From NCBI RefSeq assembly GCF_036689865.1, contig NZ_JBAHUQ010000026.1, forward strand, positions 1 to 64,000: a stretch of 64,000 nt of DNA, given 5' to 3'. This stretch comes from Magnetococcus sp. PR-3 (lineage in GTDB: Bacteria; Pseudomonadota; Magnetococcia; Magnetococcales; Magnetococcaceae). A program made the translations under genes and the position numbers. Positions 1 to 8,996 of this stretch are shown here, one piece after another. The notes beneath the pieces were generated by a model. The model was given only the letters and a program-made list of their open reading frames with translations. It had not been told where the DNA came from and ran no database searches. Each line of letters begins with the position of its first letter. Within the stretch, counting starts at the first letter, position 1.

Positions 1-9
1 GCACACGAC

Positions 10-38
10 AAAAAAAGGGCCACGGTTTCCCGTGGCCC
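10..38 (-). terminator. intrinsic terminator after the nonahaem cytochrome gene
   Basis: A perfect 9-bp stem (GGGCCACGG at 17-25 pairing with CCGTGGCCC at 30-38) has a 4-nt loop. On the minus strand it is followed by a run of seven T. It sits about 30 bp past the stop of the minus-strand cytochrome gene ending at 68, so it closes that operon. Confidence 0.85.
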
Positions 39-67
39 TCATCATCTCTTCCTAGCCTAGCTCAGAG

Positions 68-2134
68 CTATCCCCCAAACGTCAGGGCAAACCCATGTAA
101 GGCAAAGAAGCAGAGGATGATACCCATGATAATGAGTAGCGCCCCCAGTTTTTTAGAGTTTTTGGCCACACGACAGCTGGGTGGATCAACCAAATACTTC
201 TCCAGCTTACCTTCAGCAACCAGACGATCATACTCGTGACGACGCTCATCCTTGAACTCGGACAGCGGAATACGGCCCGTGAACATCACGATATCCTGAG
301 GGAACCGTGTTGGACGATAGTGACAGTTAAAGTAGTGAACGGAGAACAGGAACACCGTTGCCAAGAATGCTTCATCCGCATGCACGATAATGGCGATGTT
401 AAACGCCCAACCGGGTAAGAAGGATGCCGCAATCGTGGGGAACCACATGATCAGACCGGAAACACCGATGATGAACATACCCCAGAAAGGTGCCCAGTAA
501 TCAAACTTCTCCCAGTAGGTCCAGTGGTCAAAGGTGGGTTTAGGCCCACGATGGAAGAACCACTTGAACATCGCAATCACATCATGCATATCCTGCCAAC
601 GAGGCAGCAGAGAGTAAGGACCAAACCACTGTAGCTTGTAGGTCTTTACAAAGAAGATGCGATAGAGCATGAAGGCGATGTGGCCGAAGAAGATGATGGC
701 AAACATCACCGCACCAACCCGGTGCAAGATCGCAGCATTCTGCGTGCCACCCAACAACTTCATTACATAGGGCGCCCAGAAGGTTTCACTGTACAAGACA
801 GCCAGACCTGTTAGGGAGAGAACCATAACCCCAATGGCGAGAATACCATGGGCAATGACCCAACCCTTGGTAAAGCGCTTAATGTACATCCCTGCATGAG
901 GATCGTTGGGATCTTCATGATCATCACCATGACCGTGATGAGGATGGTTCTCCTCTGTATAGCGGTAACTACCAACCTCTTTATATTCGCGGATGTACCA
1001 CAACAGCGAATGGCTCCAGAAGAAGGCAAATACAGCAAAGACCAGACCTAACATACTGGTCGCCACCCAATACATGATGGGGAAGTTTTCCTTATCATGC
1101 ATATCACCATGGGGCTCGAAGGTCATAAAACCAGCGGTCGCCTTAGGGTGACATTTTTTACAGGTATTCATCCGGTTATCAGGATGGACCGGTGAGGTTG
1201 GATCCTTAACCGCGCGCTGCTTATGGAAATCATGACAGTCATAGCACTTGGCGGTATGGGAGTAACCCAACTCATTGACCTGACCGTGGTAGGTTGCACG
1301 GTAGGTTTTGATCTGCTTGGTATGACACTCACCACAATTGGAGGTAATGGCAACTTTAATTTCATCCCCTTTTGGTGATGAAATTTGGTGAGCTGTGTGA
1401 CAGTCGGAACAAACCGCGGCCCGTTTGTCACCCTTCCGCAAGACCAAAGAGGCATGGTAGGAGTCTTCATAATCCTCCAACTGCTTCTCATGGCATTTAC
1501 CACATTTCTGTGGGGTGGTCAGACGGAACTCCGTACCCTTGTTGCTACGCAGCGGGAAGATCGCGTGGGCATCATGACAATCATGACAATAAGCACGGGG
1601 TTTGGTGGGGTCCTCTTTACTTGGCTGGGCATGGGTCGAGGCCAAAAAGTGCTGAATGTTACCCGCTACTTTTTGCAAAGTTGCCCGTTTACTGGGGTCT
1701 GATGTGGACTCCAGCGCACTCAACTGTTTTAAGTGACACTGTTCACAGTTGACCTGACGCTCCACTTCCGGCTTATGCGGAATCTGCTGAACATCGGTGT
1801 GACATTCGGTACAACGACGCACACCATGGACGCTATTTTTAAAGGCGTCCACATGCATATCCAGACGACGAATCGCCTTTCGACCGACACCGTCCTCTTT
1901 TTGAGGCACGCCGAAACCTGGAACACCGTGGCACTCCAGGCAGTGATTATTGGTGGTCTCTTTGGTAACAGGCACTGGGTTGGCCAGTGTTGCCCGTTCC
2001 AACATGGCAGCGGCCGAATCGATGACCGGAATCCGGTAACCCGGATCCGTATCACCTTTCGACATACCGATGGCGAAGGCCTCCCCCCCGAAGGGGAGAA
2101 GCATCACCATTAGAATTAAAAGATAGCGGTACAT
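68..2134 (-). CDS. nine-CXXCH cytochrome c fused to a membrane cytochrome b domain
   Basis: A 688-residue membrane electron-transfer protein. Seen: an N-terminal signal peptide; nine CXXCH haem-c motifs within about the first 330 residues (CLECH, CTECH, CEQCH, CHDCH, CGKCH, CSDCH, CGECH, CYDCH, CKKCH); then about six hydrophobic segments with several His residues, like the cytochrome b subunits of formate dehydrogenase or thiosulfate reductase. A His/Asp-rich loop follows the first membrane segment. Inferred role: passing electrons between the quinone pool and periplasmic c-type haems, with the octahaem protein encoded just upstream as partner. The two genes are 10 bp apart in one operon. The ATG at 2134 has a GAGG about 8 nt upstream. 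The exact family name and the direction of electron flow are uncertain. Confidence 0.8.
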   Translation of the reverse strand: MYRYLLILMVMLLPFGGEAFAIGMSKGDTDPGYRIPVIDSAAAMLERATLANPVPVTKETTNNHCLECHGVPGFGVPQKEDGVGRKAIRRLDMHVDAFKNSVHGVRRCTECHTDVQQIPHKPEVERQVNCEQCHLKQLSALESTSDPSKRATLQKVAGNIQHFLASTHAQPSKEDPTKPRAYCHDCHDAHAIFPLRSNKGTEFRLTTPQKCGKCHEKQLEDYEDSYHASLVLRKGDKRAAVCSDCHTAHQISSPKGDEIKVAITSNCGECHTKQIKTYRATYHGQVNELGYSHTAKCYDCHDFHKQRAVKDPTSPVHPDNRMNTCKKCHPKATAGFMTFEPHGDMHDKENFPIMYWVATSMLGLVFAVFAFFWSHSLLWYIREYKEVGSYRYTEENHPHHGHGDDHEDPNDPHAGMYIKRFTKGWVIAHGILAIGVMVLSLTGLAVLYSETFWAPYVMKLLGGTQNAAILHRVGAVMFAIIFFGHIAFMLYRIFFVKTYKLQWFGPYSLLPRWQDMHDVIAMFKWFFHRGPKPTFDHWTYWEKFDYWAPFWGMFIIGVSGLIMWFPTIAASFLPGWAFNIAIIVHADEAFLATVFLFSVHYFNCHYRPTRFPQDIVMFTGRIPLSEFKDERRHEYDRLVAEGKLEKYLVDPPSCRVAKNSKKLGALLIIMGIILCFFALHGFALTFGG

Positions 2135-2144
2135 AGAGGCTGCC

Positions 2145-3605
2145 TCACTTCTCAGTGGTGGCAGCAGCCTGCTTGTCCGTCAGCCAACTGTGCTCAGGAC
2201 GGGTTGCGATACCGTCAATCACACCGCGTACCTTATCTGCAGCTGCTTTATTACCAGCAGCTTCAGCCTTGGTAGCCAGCTCACGAGCTTGAGGAATCAA
2301 CTGCGTGTAGAACAGCTGGGAGAGCTCATACATACCCTGCCACTGCTGAACACTTGGTGCATTCATCGCAGCGCCATGACGCATGGCACGACCCGCATGA
2401 TGCCACAGACGGAACCAGGTCCACTCAATGGTGTCATCCAACTGCTTCTTAGAGATCAGACCTTCCGCAGCCAGTACTTCCATGATCTCTTTACCGGGCT
2501 CGGCAAATTTCTTGTTGTAGAGCTCAACTGAACTATCAAACTGCTTGTAGAAGTTCTCAACAATCCGCTCGGAGTGGCAGGAGATGCAAACATCAGCCAT
2601 GGCGTCACGACGGTCATCACCATCTGGCACATCTTCTTGGCCAGTACGCTCTAACATGTCATCAACGGTCTCAGCGATGGGCTTACGCAGATTCCAGCTG
2701 TTACGTAGGCTGGTATTGTGGGTCAGCGGCTGTTCCTTGGTGGCTGACATATGACAGGTTGCACAGGTAGGTGCCGCATCATAATCCTCACCAGGAATCC
2801 ACTTTGGTGAGTTGAGGTTCATACGGTCCACATTGGCGTAGTAGCTCACACCATGCTTGGACTGATTGTAGATCTCTTTTTGTGGGTGGCCAGGACCCAG
2901 GTGACATTTGCCACACGCTTCAGGACGGCGGGCTTGGGCCTGGGAAAACTCATGGCGCTGGTGACAGGCTGAGCAGGCACCACGGGAACCATCGGGGTTA
3001 ATACGGCCAATACCACTGTTGGGCCAAGTCTCTGGCAGCAGCTTGCCACTCATATTCACTTGGATTTTTGCACCGTGGCATTGGACACAAGCCTGGGAAC
3101 CCGCAGCCTTATCCACAGCTTTACCTTCATGACCACTTTGGGCCATCATTGCCAAAGCATGCTCTGTAGAACCCTCAAAGTCTGCCGCACCTGCATGGGT
3201 AGACTCCTGGAACTCTTTTGATTCTTTCTCATGGCAGCGGCCACAATCCTTTGGGCTAACGATGGTGCTGATGATCTTACCTTTGTGGCGGTAAGCATCT
3301 GGATCATCGGCATCGGCCTTGTGGCATTCGTAGCACCCCACATTGGCACCATAATGCTTGGACCGGCCCCACTGGTTGTACAGGCCAATATTATCTTCGC
3401 GGTGACAGGTCGCGCAGGTGGCACTCTCTTTACTAAGCGAGGCAAATGCCTTAAGCGGCTTTAAAGGACGATCCATAGGATCCGTAACTTTAACCGGCTC
3501 CATCGCCATAGCGGGTTGAACCAAAACCACCAGCATTAACGCCACAACACTAAACAGTGTTTTTAGATACCGGTAGCTACGTTTTTCTTTTGCGCACCTA
3601 ATCAT
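2145..3605 (-). CDS. octahaem cytochrome c, hydroxylamine oxidoreductase-like
   Basis: A periplasmic octahaem cytochrome of about 486 residues. Seen: a signal peptide ending near AMA; eight CXXCH motifs (CATCH, CYECH, CGRCH, CVQCH, CSACH, CGKCH, CATCH, CISCH); and a His-rich helical C-terminal half with a WxxxxHxxGxAM-type stretch typical of HAO-like multihaem cytochromes. Known for the family: members oxidise hydroxylamine or hydrazine, or work in reverse as nitrite/hydroxylamine reductases. At the place where I expect the P460 cross-linking Tyr of true HAO, the sequence reads Ser-Val-Gln. This favours a reductive or non-P460 role, but the alignment is by eye. The ATG at 3605 is preferred over the GTG at 3608 because GGAAGG lies about 8 nt upstream of it. 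It probably works with the membrane cytochrome encoded next. Confidence 0.8.
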   Translation of the reverse strand: MIRCAKEKRSYRYLKTLFSVVALMLVVLVQPAMAMEPVKVTDPMDRPLKPLKAFASLSKESATCATCHREDNIGLYNQWGRSKHYGANVGCYECHKADADDPDAYRHKGKIISTIVSPKDCGRCHEKESKEFQESTHAGAADFEGSTEHALAMMAQSGHEGKAVDKAAGSQACVQCHGAKIQVNMSGKLLPETWPNSGIGRINPDGSRGACSACHQRHEFSQAQARRPEACGKCHLGPGHPQKEIYNQSKHGVSYYANVDRMNLNSPKWIPGEDYDAAPTCATCHMSATKEQPLTHNTSLRNSWNLRKPIAETVDDMLERTGQEDVPDGDDRRDAMADVCISCHSERIVENFYKQFDSSVELYNKKFAEPGKEIMEVLAAEGLISKKQLDDTIEWTWFRLWHHAGRAMRHGAAMNAPSVQQWQGMYELSQLFYTQLIPQARELATKAEAAGNKAAADKVRGVIDGIATRPEHSWLTDKQAAATTEK

Positions 3606-3959
3606 CACTCAACCTTCCTCAACAAAACAATGTGCAGGATTTTTTAGCCCTCGACGGGAACTTTTTAGTTTTTTTTCAATCTACACACTAGCTCACCTCA
3701 ACATAAGAAACGACCAGTTTTTCATGATATGCCACTCTTTTTTTGTCAGGTATCGACCTTACATGCCTGCCAACGTTTTGTAGTCCATTGAAATTTTTAT
3801 ATTTTTTTATGGATGACATCTATCCTCACAAACTATCCTACCCATTCCAAATAGTTATCCTTCCCATCCACCAACCCACGACCACAGCTCTTTAGACATA
3901 AAAAAACGCCATCCCCCCATAAGGAACAGCGTCTTCATATACGATCCAATACATCCATT
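3606..3959. other. intergenic region between two cytochrome genes
   Basis: An AT-rich stretch of about 350 bp. The part next to 3605 must hold the promoter and leader of the octahaem cytochrome operon; GAGGAAGG at its end is that gene's ribosome binding site. The other end holds the terminator of the diheme cytochrome gene. I see no convincing FNR- or CRP-type palindrome and no RNA gene. Confidence 0.5.
3897..3933 (-). terminator. probable intrinsic terminator of the diheme cytochrome gene
   Basis: On the minus strand an imperfect stem (ACGC..TTCC against GGATGGCGT, with G-T pairs and a bulge) is followed by seven T. It lies about 30 bp beyond the stop codon at 3960. Confidence 0.5.
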
Positions 3960-4691
3960 CTACTTACTTGTGGGCAGCTCCTGCATGTGACTCAGCAAAT
4001 CCATCGTCACCCCCCGGCCCAAAGCACGTAAAGCCACCATGCCGCTACCAGGATGACCATAAAGGGTTTTATGCAATACCCGCCATGGATCCTGTTGCAC
4101 CACTTTACCCAAAACCGGCATACCTCTCGCTACCCCGTTCTCACCATGGCACTGGCTGCATAGTGTAAGGTAGAACCCTTCTCCACGTCGCTTATCACCA
4201 AGCGTGTGCAGATCTTCAATCACATCACCGGGCAAGGGACCCGCTTTAATAAATTGGGCCAAAGCGGTAAACGCTTCATCCGGCATGCGCCCTTCATAAC
4301 CGTGGATGCCACCCTTCAACTGTTTAACAATCTGCGCCAAGCTGTCCTCTTTATGGCCGTAGATCCCCACCATATCTGTCTGCACTTGGCCATGCCCATC
4401 CTTACCAAGCCCATCCCAGCCATGGCAACTACTACAACGCCAATTTTGGGCGGGTTTAAAGGCATCGGGCAAAATTTTAGGATAGGTCGGATGGTTCTCT
4501 TTAGGCGGGCTGACCTCTAACTCGTTGTACCAGTTATCATACAGACGTGCCCCCAGGGTAATGGCATAGAGCTGCTTGGGATGTTCCAAAAGCACATCCC
4601 GACACTCTGCACCGGATGCTAAAGCTGAGCTGTTCAGCCCCGCCACCATCATCCAGACCCCAAACGCCATCCACCCAAAACGCCAAACCAT
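3960..4691 (-). CDS. periplasmic diheme cytochrome c
   Basis: About 243 residues with a signal peptide ending near ALA and two class I-type haem sites, CSSCHGW and CSQCHGE, each followed later by Met residues suitable as axial ligands. The two halves look like tandem cytochrome c domains, as in soluble electron carriers or the c subunits of oxidoreductases. The ATG at 4691 is preferred: it gives a clean signal peptide and has GAGG about 8 nt upstream. A GTG at 4745 would add 18 residues that include a CC pair. It is on the same strand as the multihaem genes but separated from them by about 350 bp and a terminator, so it is probably its own transcript. The redox partner is unknown. Confidence 0.75.
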   Translation of the reverse strand: MVWRFGWMAFGVWMMVAGLNSSALASGAECRDVLLEHPKQLYAITLGARLYDNWYNELEVSPPKENHPTYPKILPDAFKPAQNWRCSSCHGWDGLGKDGHGQVQTDMVGIYGHKEDSLAQIVKQLKGGIHGYEGRMPDEAFTALAQFIKAGPLPGDVIEDLHTLGDKRRGEGFYLTLCSQCHGENGVARGMPVLGKVVQQDPWRVLHKTLYGHPGSGMVALRALGRGVTMDLLSHMQELPTSK

Positions 4692-4882
4692 ACCGAATGC
4701 CTCGTTCCCACAGCATGCAACCTTCCCCCATGAAAAGGATAGCACACCATCATCTCTGTAAAACAGCCACCAACCTGGACCACCGCGCTCTAAAACACAA
4801 CCGCCATTTTATAAAAAGAGCATTTTCCACAACGGCACCACCGCCTTAGAGCGTAACGTCAGAAAGGGGATTAATCGTCCGG

Positions 4883-6295
4883 TTAAAACTGAAAATAGAT
4901 AAAATCTGCAGGTACTTTTGATCGAGCCACCAAAATCAAAACAAAGGCGCTGATCGCAAAGAGCTGACTACCCAGGATAAAACGGGCGGGTCGCTGTTTA
5001 AGCCAAGCGCCCAACTGCCATTGATCGTAGAAGCCATGCAGCCACAACGGCAAGCCAAACAGCAGCGCCTTACTGAACAAGAACATGGCCAATAGCAGGT
5101 CTGCTGACGAACTATGCCAGGGACTTAATAGCAGATCCCGAACCAACAGTTCCAGGTTGGTCTCCCGGAAAATTAACCAGCCAATGCATGTCAGCACAAA
5201 CATAAAGAGCACACGAACCGGTCGGAACCAACCGGCATGGACCCAATGGGGATAGGCTAGGTTGGTCAATCCACGGAAGGTTAAAATTAACAATCCATGG
5301 TAGGCCCCCCACAGAATAAAGTTCCAACTTGCGCCATGCCACAAGCCGCAGAGCACAAAGGTGATCAGCAAATTACGGGCTGCCATAAACCAGGCACCAT
5401 GTGACCCACCTAATGGAATGTAGAGATAATCACGGATCCAATAGGAGAGCGACATATGCCAGCGGCGCCAAAAATCTGCAGGGGATACCGCAAAATAGGG
5501 GTGATTAAAATTCTGACAGAGCGTGATCCCTAACAGCCGGGCAACCCCCCGTGCAATGTCGGTATAGGCGGAAAAGTCTGCCAAAATTTGCACCGCAAAG
5601 GCAAACACCCCAGCCCAAAGAATAAAAAAGGAGGGCTCTTTAAGATAGAAAACCTGGTTGGCGACCTCTGCCACATTATCGGCGATCACCAGTTTTTTGA
5701 AAAACCCCCATAAAATGAGCAGCAAACCTTCATAAATATCGGTGCGATCAATACGACGGGGTTTTTGAATTTGTGGAAGCAAGTGGGTGGCACGTTCAAT
5801 GGGGCCCGCCACCAACTGAGGGAAAAAGGAGACATAAACGGCAAAATCCATGGGGTTTTTACACGCCTGTAATTTGCCTCGGTAGACATCCACGGTATAG
5901 CTAATGGTTTGAAAGGTATAGAAAGAGATACCGACGGGCAAAACGACCTGCAAGGTTGTCTCTAAGCCTGAAAAACCCAACCCTGTCAGTAACAGAGAGA
6001 TATTCTCGACAAAAAAATTAAAATATTTAAAAACACCCAGCAGCCCCAAATTGGTGGCCAAACTTAAAACCAACCAGGCTTTACGGTGCCCAACACCCGC
6101 TGCGATAGACCGCCCACACACATAGTCAACAACCGTCGACGTTAAAATAAGCAGTAAAAACCAAGGGTGAACATAGCCATAGAAAAAATAGCTGGAAAGC
6201 AGTAGAAAGAGCGTCTGTTCTCGGCGTGGCAGCTGCCAATAGAGCGAGATAACAACGATAAAAAAGATTATAAAATCAATGCTATGGAATATCAT
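4883..6295 (-). CDS. MBOAT family O-acyltransferase (AlgI-like)
   Basis: A 470-residue polytopic inner-membrane protein with about ten hydrophobic segments. Seen: the family active-site region LWHGASWNF near residues 315-325, with the conserved His, and a second His in GAYHGLL. The length and the opening hydrophobic segment match AlgI-type MBOAT proteins, which carry acetyl groups across the membrane for O-acetylation of exopolysaccharide. Its start overlaps the end of the upstream SGNH-like gene by 4 bp, so the two are translationally coupled. This pairing supports polysaccharide or cell-wall glycan O-acylation. The substrate cannot be told from sequence. Confidence 0.88.
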   Translation of the reverse strand: MIFHSIDFIIFFIVVISLYWQLPRREQTLFLLLSSYFFYGYVHPWFLLLILTSTVVDYVCGRSIAAGVGHRKAWLVLSLATNLGLLGVFKYFNFFVENISLLLTGLGFSGLETTLQVVLPVGISFYTFQTISYTVDVYRGKLQACKNPMDFAVYVSFFPQLVAGPIERATHLLPQIQKPRRIDRTDIYEGLLLILWGFFKKLVIADNVAEVANQVFYLKEPSFFILWAGVFAFAVQILADFSAYTDIARGVARLLGITLCQNFNHPYFAVSPADFWRRWHMSLSYWIRDYLYIPLGGSHGAWFMAARNLLITFVLCGLWHGASWNFILWGAYHGLLILTFRGLTNLAYPHWVHAGWFRPVRVLFMFVLTCIGWLIFRETNLELLVRDLLLSPWHSSSADLLLAMFLFSKALLFGLPLWLHGFYDQWQLGAWLKQRPARFILGSQLFAISAFVLILVARSKVPADFIYFQF

Positions 6296-7341
6296 AACGG
6301 TCCTTCCATAACACGTTCATAAAAAATGTCTGTAAAGAATGCCCGATACGACTCATCAATATGGTCATCCCCAGGCGCCATATACATATGGGGTTTTAAT
6401 CGATGATCTTCATTTAAATCCACATACGCTACATCTTGAGACTTAAGATAGGCCGCCAGAGATTGGATGTAGCTTTTAAGGGCCGTGGGTTCATGGCGCA
6501 CACCATCCTCATTGGGGTAACGCTTTACCCGCACCAAGGTTATGGGGATCTCATGAACTTTGGCTAACCGCAGGATTTCAGGTAAAAAAGAAGAAGCCAC
6601 CAAGTCCTGAAAAGGGGCATCTGGCAAGGGCTCATCCCGCTCTCTTTGCAACCGCAGGTTATCTAAGGCAAAGGTCGCGTCATAATGTTCTTTGATCTGG
6701 GTACGCATCTGTTGAAAACGGGCAAAGGCTGGCGTATTGCCTGTGGGCGCAGGCGGGTCAGCCCATGCAAACGGCAGAAGGGTTGAAACATTGTTCACAT
6801 GCCACCGAATGGCACTGTCTATTCCCATATAATATTGAAGAGGATAGAGTTTATCTAGCCAGTAGGCTGTCCACCCTACGGCTCCACGAGCATGGGACAA
6901 CACCTGTTTGAGATAAGGCTCCTCAGGCATAGATTTACGCTCTAATTTACGCCGAAAACGGGGACGACCTGCGGTGCGTGCCAGGGGGCTGGTCAGCTCA
7001 TCATCTCTGAAAAAGAGATAAAGCTGATCCAACTTTAGGCCAGAAGTAACCACTTCATTTTTTAAACGCAGATACCAAATGGCCGACTGCTCGCCCCCCG
7101 TATAGTTGACCAACACCCGCTTACGATCCAGCTTCTGCTCTAAGTGCTCCGGCAAAATACGACTGAACATCATGGAGTTACCCATAAAGACATAATGGGG
7201 TTTAAGTTTTTTTAGCCGGTTCAGGTCGGTTGGATCAAACGACTGTGCTTCATAGAGCAATAGGTTACTTAACAGCGGCAACAGCAGGGGGCTGGCGAGA
7301 AGGAGTATCCAGATCTTAGGGGATAAACGCTTTAGCATCAT
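6292..7341 (-). CDS. membrane-anchored SGNH-like protein, partner of the MBOAT acyltransferase
   Basis: About 349 residues. Seen: one N-terminal hydrophobic segment (signal anchor); a block reading MGNSMM about 45 residues in, which resembles the nucleophile-Ser block of SGNH hydrolases; and near the C-terminus a DDHIDE stretch that could supply the Asp-His pair. This layout matches AlgX/AlgJ- or DltD-like partners of MBOAT enzymes, which transfer the acyl group to a glycan on the outside of the membrane. The 4-bp overlap with the MBOAT gene supports a shared pathway. ATG at 7341 was chosen (alternatives are ATG 7338 and GTG 7353). Overall similarity to named families is weak. Confidence 0.65.
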   Translation of the reverse strand: MMLKRLSPKIWILLLASPLLLPLLSNLLLYEAQSFDPTDLNRLKKLKPHYVFMGNSMMFSRILPEHLEQKLDRKRVLVNYTGGEQSAIWYLRLKNEVVTSGLKLDQLYLFFRDDELTSPLARTAGRPRFRRKLERKSMPEEPYLKQVLSHARGAVGWTAYWLDKLYPLQYYMGIDSAIRWHVNNVSTLLPFAWADPPAPTGNTPAFARFQQMRTQIKEHYDATFALDNLRLQRERDEPLPDAPFQDLVASSFLPEILRLAKVHEIPITLVRVKRYPNEDGVRHEPTALKSYIQSLAAYLKSQDVAYVDLNEDHRLKPHMYMAPGDDHIDESYRAFFTDIFYERVMEGPL

Positions 7342-7423
7342 GAACTTTGGCACAATTCAGGGAAAAATAGTTTATACCATGCCATGCATCTACGAGTCAG
7401 AAGTACCGACCAACCCGCCCAGC

Positions 7424-7453
7424 AAAAAGGGGCTGGAAATCATCCGCCCCTTT
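7424..7453 (-). terminator. intrinsic terminator of the H-NOX/PilZ gene
   Basis: AAAGGGGC (7426-7433) pairs with GCCCCTTT (7446-7453). On the minus strand the stem is followed by a run of T. It lies 24 bp beyond the stop of the gene ending at 7477. Confidence 0.75.
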
Positions 7454-7476
7454 AGCTATGGATGGCTGGTCGCATG

Positions 7477-8727
7477 TTAACCACCAATTTGTGACATATG
7501 CCGGATTACCGACTGTTTACGTTCTGCCGTAAACAGTGTCATCAGTTTTTTGGCGTTGCCACTCAAACTTTCAAAAATCAAACGGACCAGCACTTCATCT
7601 TTACCCACAATCACATCCAGAATATTACCTTCAGCCTCAAAATACTGGTTGGTATTGGCCAGTGATTCTTGATCCTCAAATGCACTTAAAGGCACGAGAA
7701 ATTCCAGCTTGCTGTTAAGAAACAGGTAGTTTTCATCAAGACCCGAGCGGGAAAATTTACAAGAGGCCCCCGTGGTGGAGATATCTTTCAAGAACCCCTG
7801 AAAACGCTTACCCTCAGACCCCAGCTGAACCCGGATCTCTGTTGGTGGCTCCACACGGGCTTCCTGACGCTGGCCAACAGCACCATCTGTGAGCAGCATA
7901 CGGTCCAGAATAACCGTCCCTTTATTGAGATCCATCTTTTTAACATGGGCATGAATGCCCACTTTCATATGGGGTAATGATAAAAAGGTTTCATTGTTGC
8001 GGCGCATGGCCAACAACTGATCCCGAAAGGTCAAAAACTGCACCCCATCATCATCCACATCCAACACGGTCCCTTCATTAGAGAAAGGCACCCCCATGAA
8101 CTGGTTGTAAAACTGGACCTTACCACCTTCCGTACGTACCGTATTAAACTCACGCACCATATCCACAGCACGGAGTTTTTCCGTATCAGCCAGACGCACA
8201 TTAATGCGGTAAAAATGACTACCTGTACGAGACTCCGGCTGCCAAATGGCCAGTTCCTCTTCAAAATGATTACCCAACCCCTGGGCAACACCTTTTAAAA
8301 GAGGTCCCATACGGTTTTTGGCCATATAAGCCACCGCAGCCTCGCCTTGACGCAACCGTAAAGCACGGATGTCGGGTGGCTTAAAATCAGGAATCTGCAT
8401 ACGGATGGCGGCATGGATAAGATCTTTACCATTTTCCAAATAGTCCATGGTACGCCAGCGGGGATCCAGCAAATTCATGGCATCCCCCATCTCCATTAAA
8501 CCGGGCACCATATAGGTACCAAACTCTTCCAGTACATCTGCGCGTTCTTTACCCATAACCTGGGCTGTTGCCAACAACAACGCTTCCCAATCCTGGGCAT
8601 CATACATACGGTCAGGGGTAAAGTCGGAGTCTGGAATGCCTGCGGTTTCCACCACCTGCTCCCACACCTCTTCCCCCATCCGTTCGTCCAGGTATTCTTC
8701 AAGGGCTAAAAAAATGACACCGTGCAT
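7477..8727 (-). CDS. H-NOX (haem NO-binding)-like domain fused to a YcgR-like PilZ c-di-GMP domain
   Basis: A cytosolic protein of 416 residues joining two sensory modules. Residues 1 to about 180 resemble H-NOX: it opens MHGVIFLALEEYL, and a block DLIHAAI..PDFKPP places His105 exactly eight residues before the conserved Pro, as for the proximal haem ligand in soluble guanylate cyclase. The family YxSxR motif is degraded; by eye only the Arg (in AKNRMG) aligns. Residues from about 205 to 400 look like a YcgR-type N-domain plus PilZ, with both c-di-GMP motifs present: RxxxR (RQEAR, about 287-291) and DxSxxG (DISTTG, about 315-320). Inferred role: NO or redox-gated c-di-GMP effector. It is transcribed divergently from the type I secretion operon at 8997. 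ATG at 8727 is chosen over 8730 because H-NOX proteins usually start MxG. Haem binding is unproven. Confidence 0.78.
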   Translation of the reverse strand: MHGVIFLALEEYLDERMGEEVWEQVVETAGIPDSDFTPDRMYDAQDWEALLLATAQVMGKERADVLEEFGTYMVPGLMEMGDAMNLLDPRWRTMDYLENGKDLIHAAIRMQIPDFKPPDIRALRLRQGEAAVAYMAKNRMGPLLKGVAQGLGNHFEEELAIWQPESRTGSHFYRINVRLADTEKLRAVDMVREFNTVRTEGGKVQFYNQFMGVPFSNEGTVLDVDDDGVQFLTFRDQLLAMRRNNETFLSLPHMKVGIHAHVKKMDLNKGTVILDRMLLTDGAVGQRQEARVEPPTEIRVQLGSEGKRFQGFLKDISTTGASCKFSRSGLDENYLFLNSKLEFLVPLSAFEDQESLANTNQYFEAEGNILDVIVGKDEVLVRLIFESLSGNAKKLMTLFTAERKQSVIRHMSQIGG

Positions 8728-8928
8728 CATTCCATCCGGTCGCTGCAGGCACCCATATAAAAACTAGATACCCAATGTCTGTAACAAGATTCTCATTTCT
8801 CTGGCACATGATGTGCCACATTGTCGCCATTTTCCACCACATATTTGGAAAAGGATACCCTTGTTCTTTCACTTGGGTCATTCCATTCCCCCCGACAGAT
8901 GGGGAAATATGCTAGAATAAGGGTTGAT

Positions 8929-8955
8929 ATCACTCTATGTTAGAGTGATTTTTAT
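8929..8955 (+). promoter_or_regulatory. terminator-like hairpin in the leader of the secretion operon
   Basis: A perfect 9-bp inverted repeat (ATCACTCTA, TGT loop, TAGAGTGAT at 8941-8949) is followed directly by TTTTTAT on the plus strand. It lies about 45 bp before the ATG of the ABC exporter and has no plus-strand gene upstream. It may be an attenuator, or an operator for either divergent gene. Confidence 0.5.
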
Positions 8956-8996
8956 GCGCTTTAACCTCTTCACTTTTAGGGAATGCGGTTGCGATA

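Noticed and set aside
811-2113. Long overlapping open frames on both strands inside the cytochrome genes
   Set aside because: They are shadows of the multihaem reading frames; the repeated CXXCH codons keep other frames open by chance.
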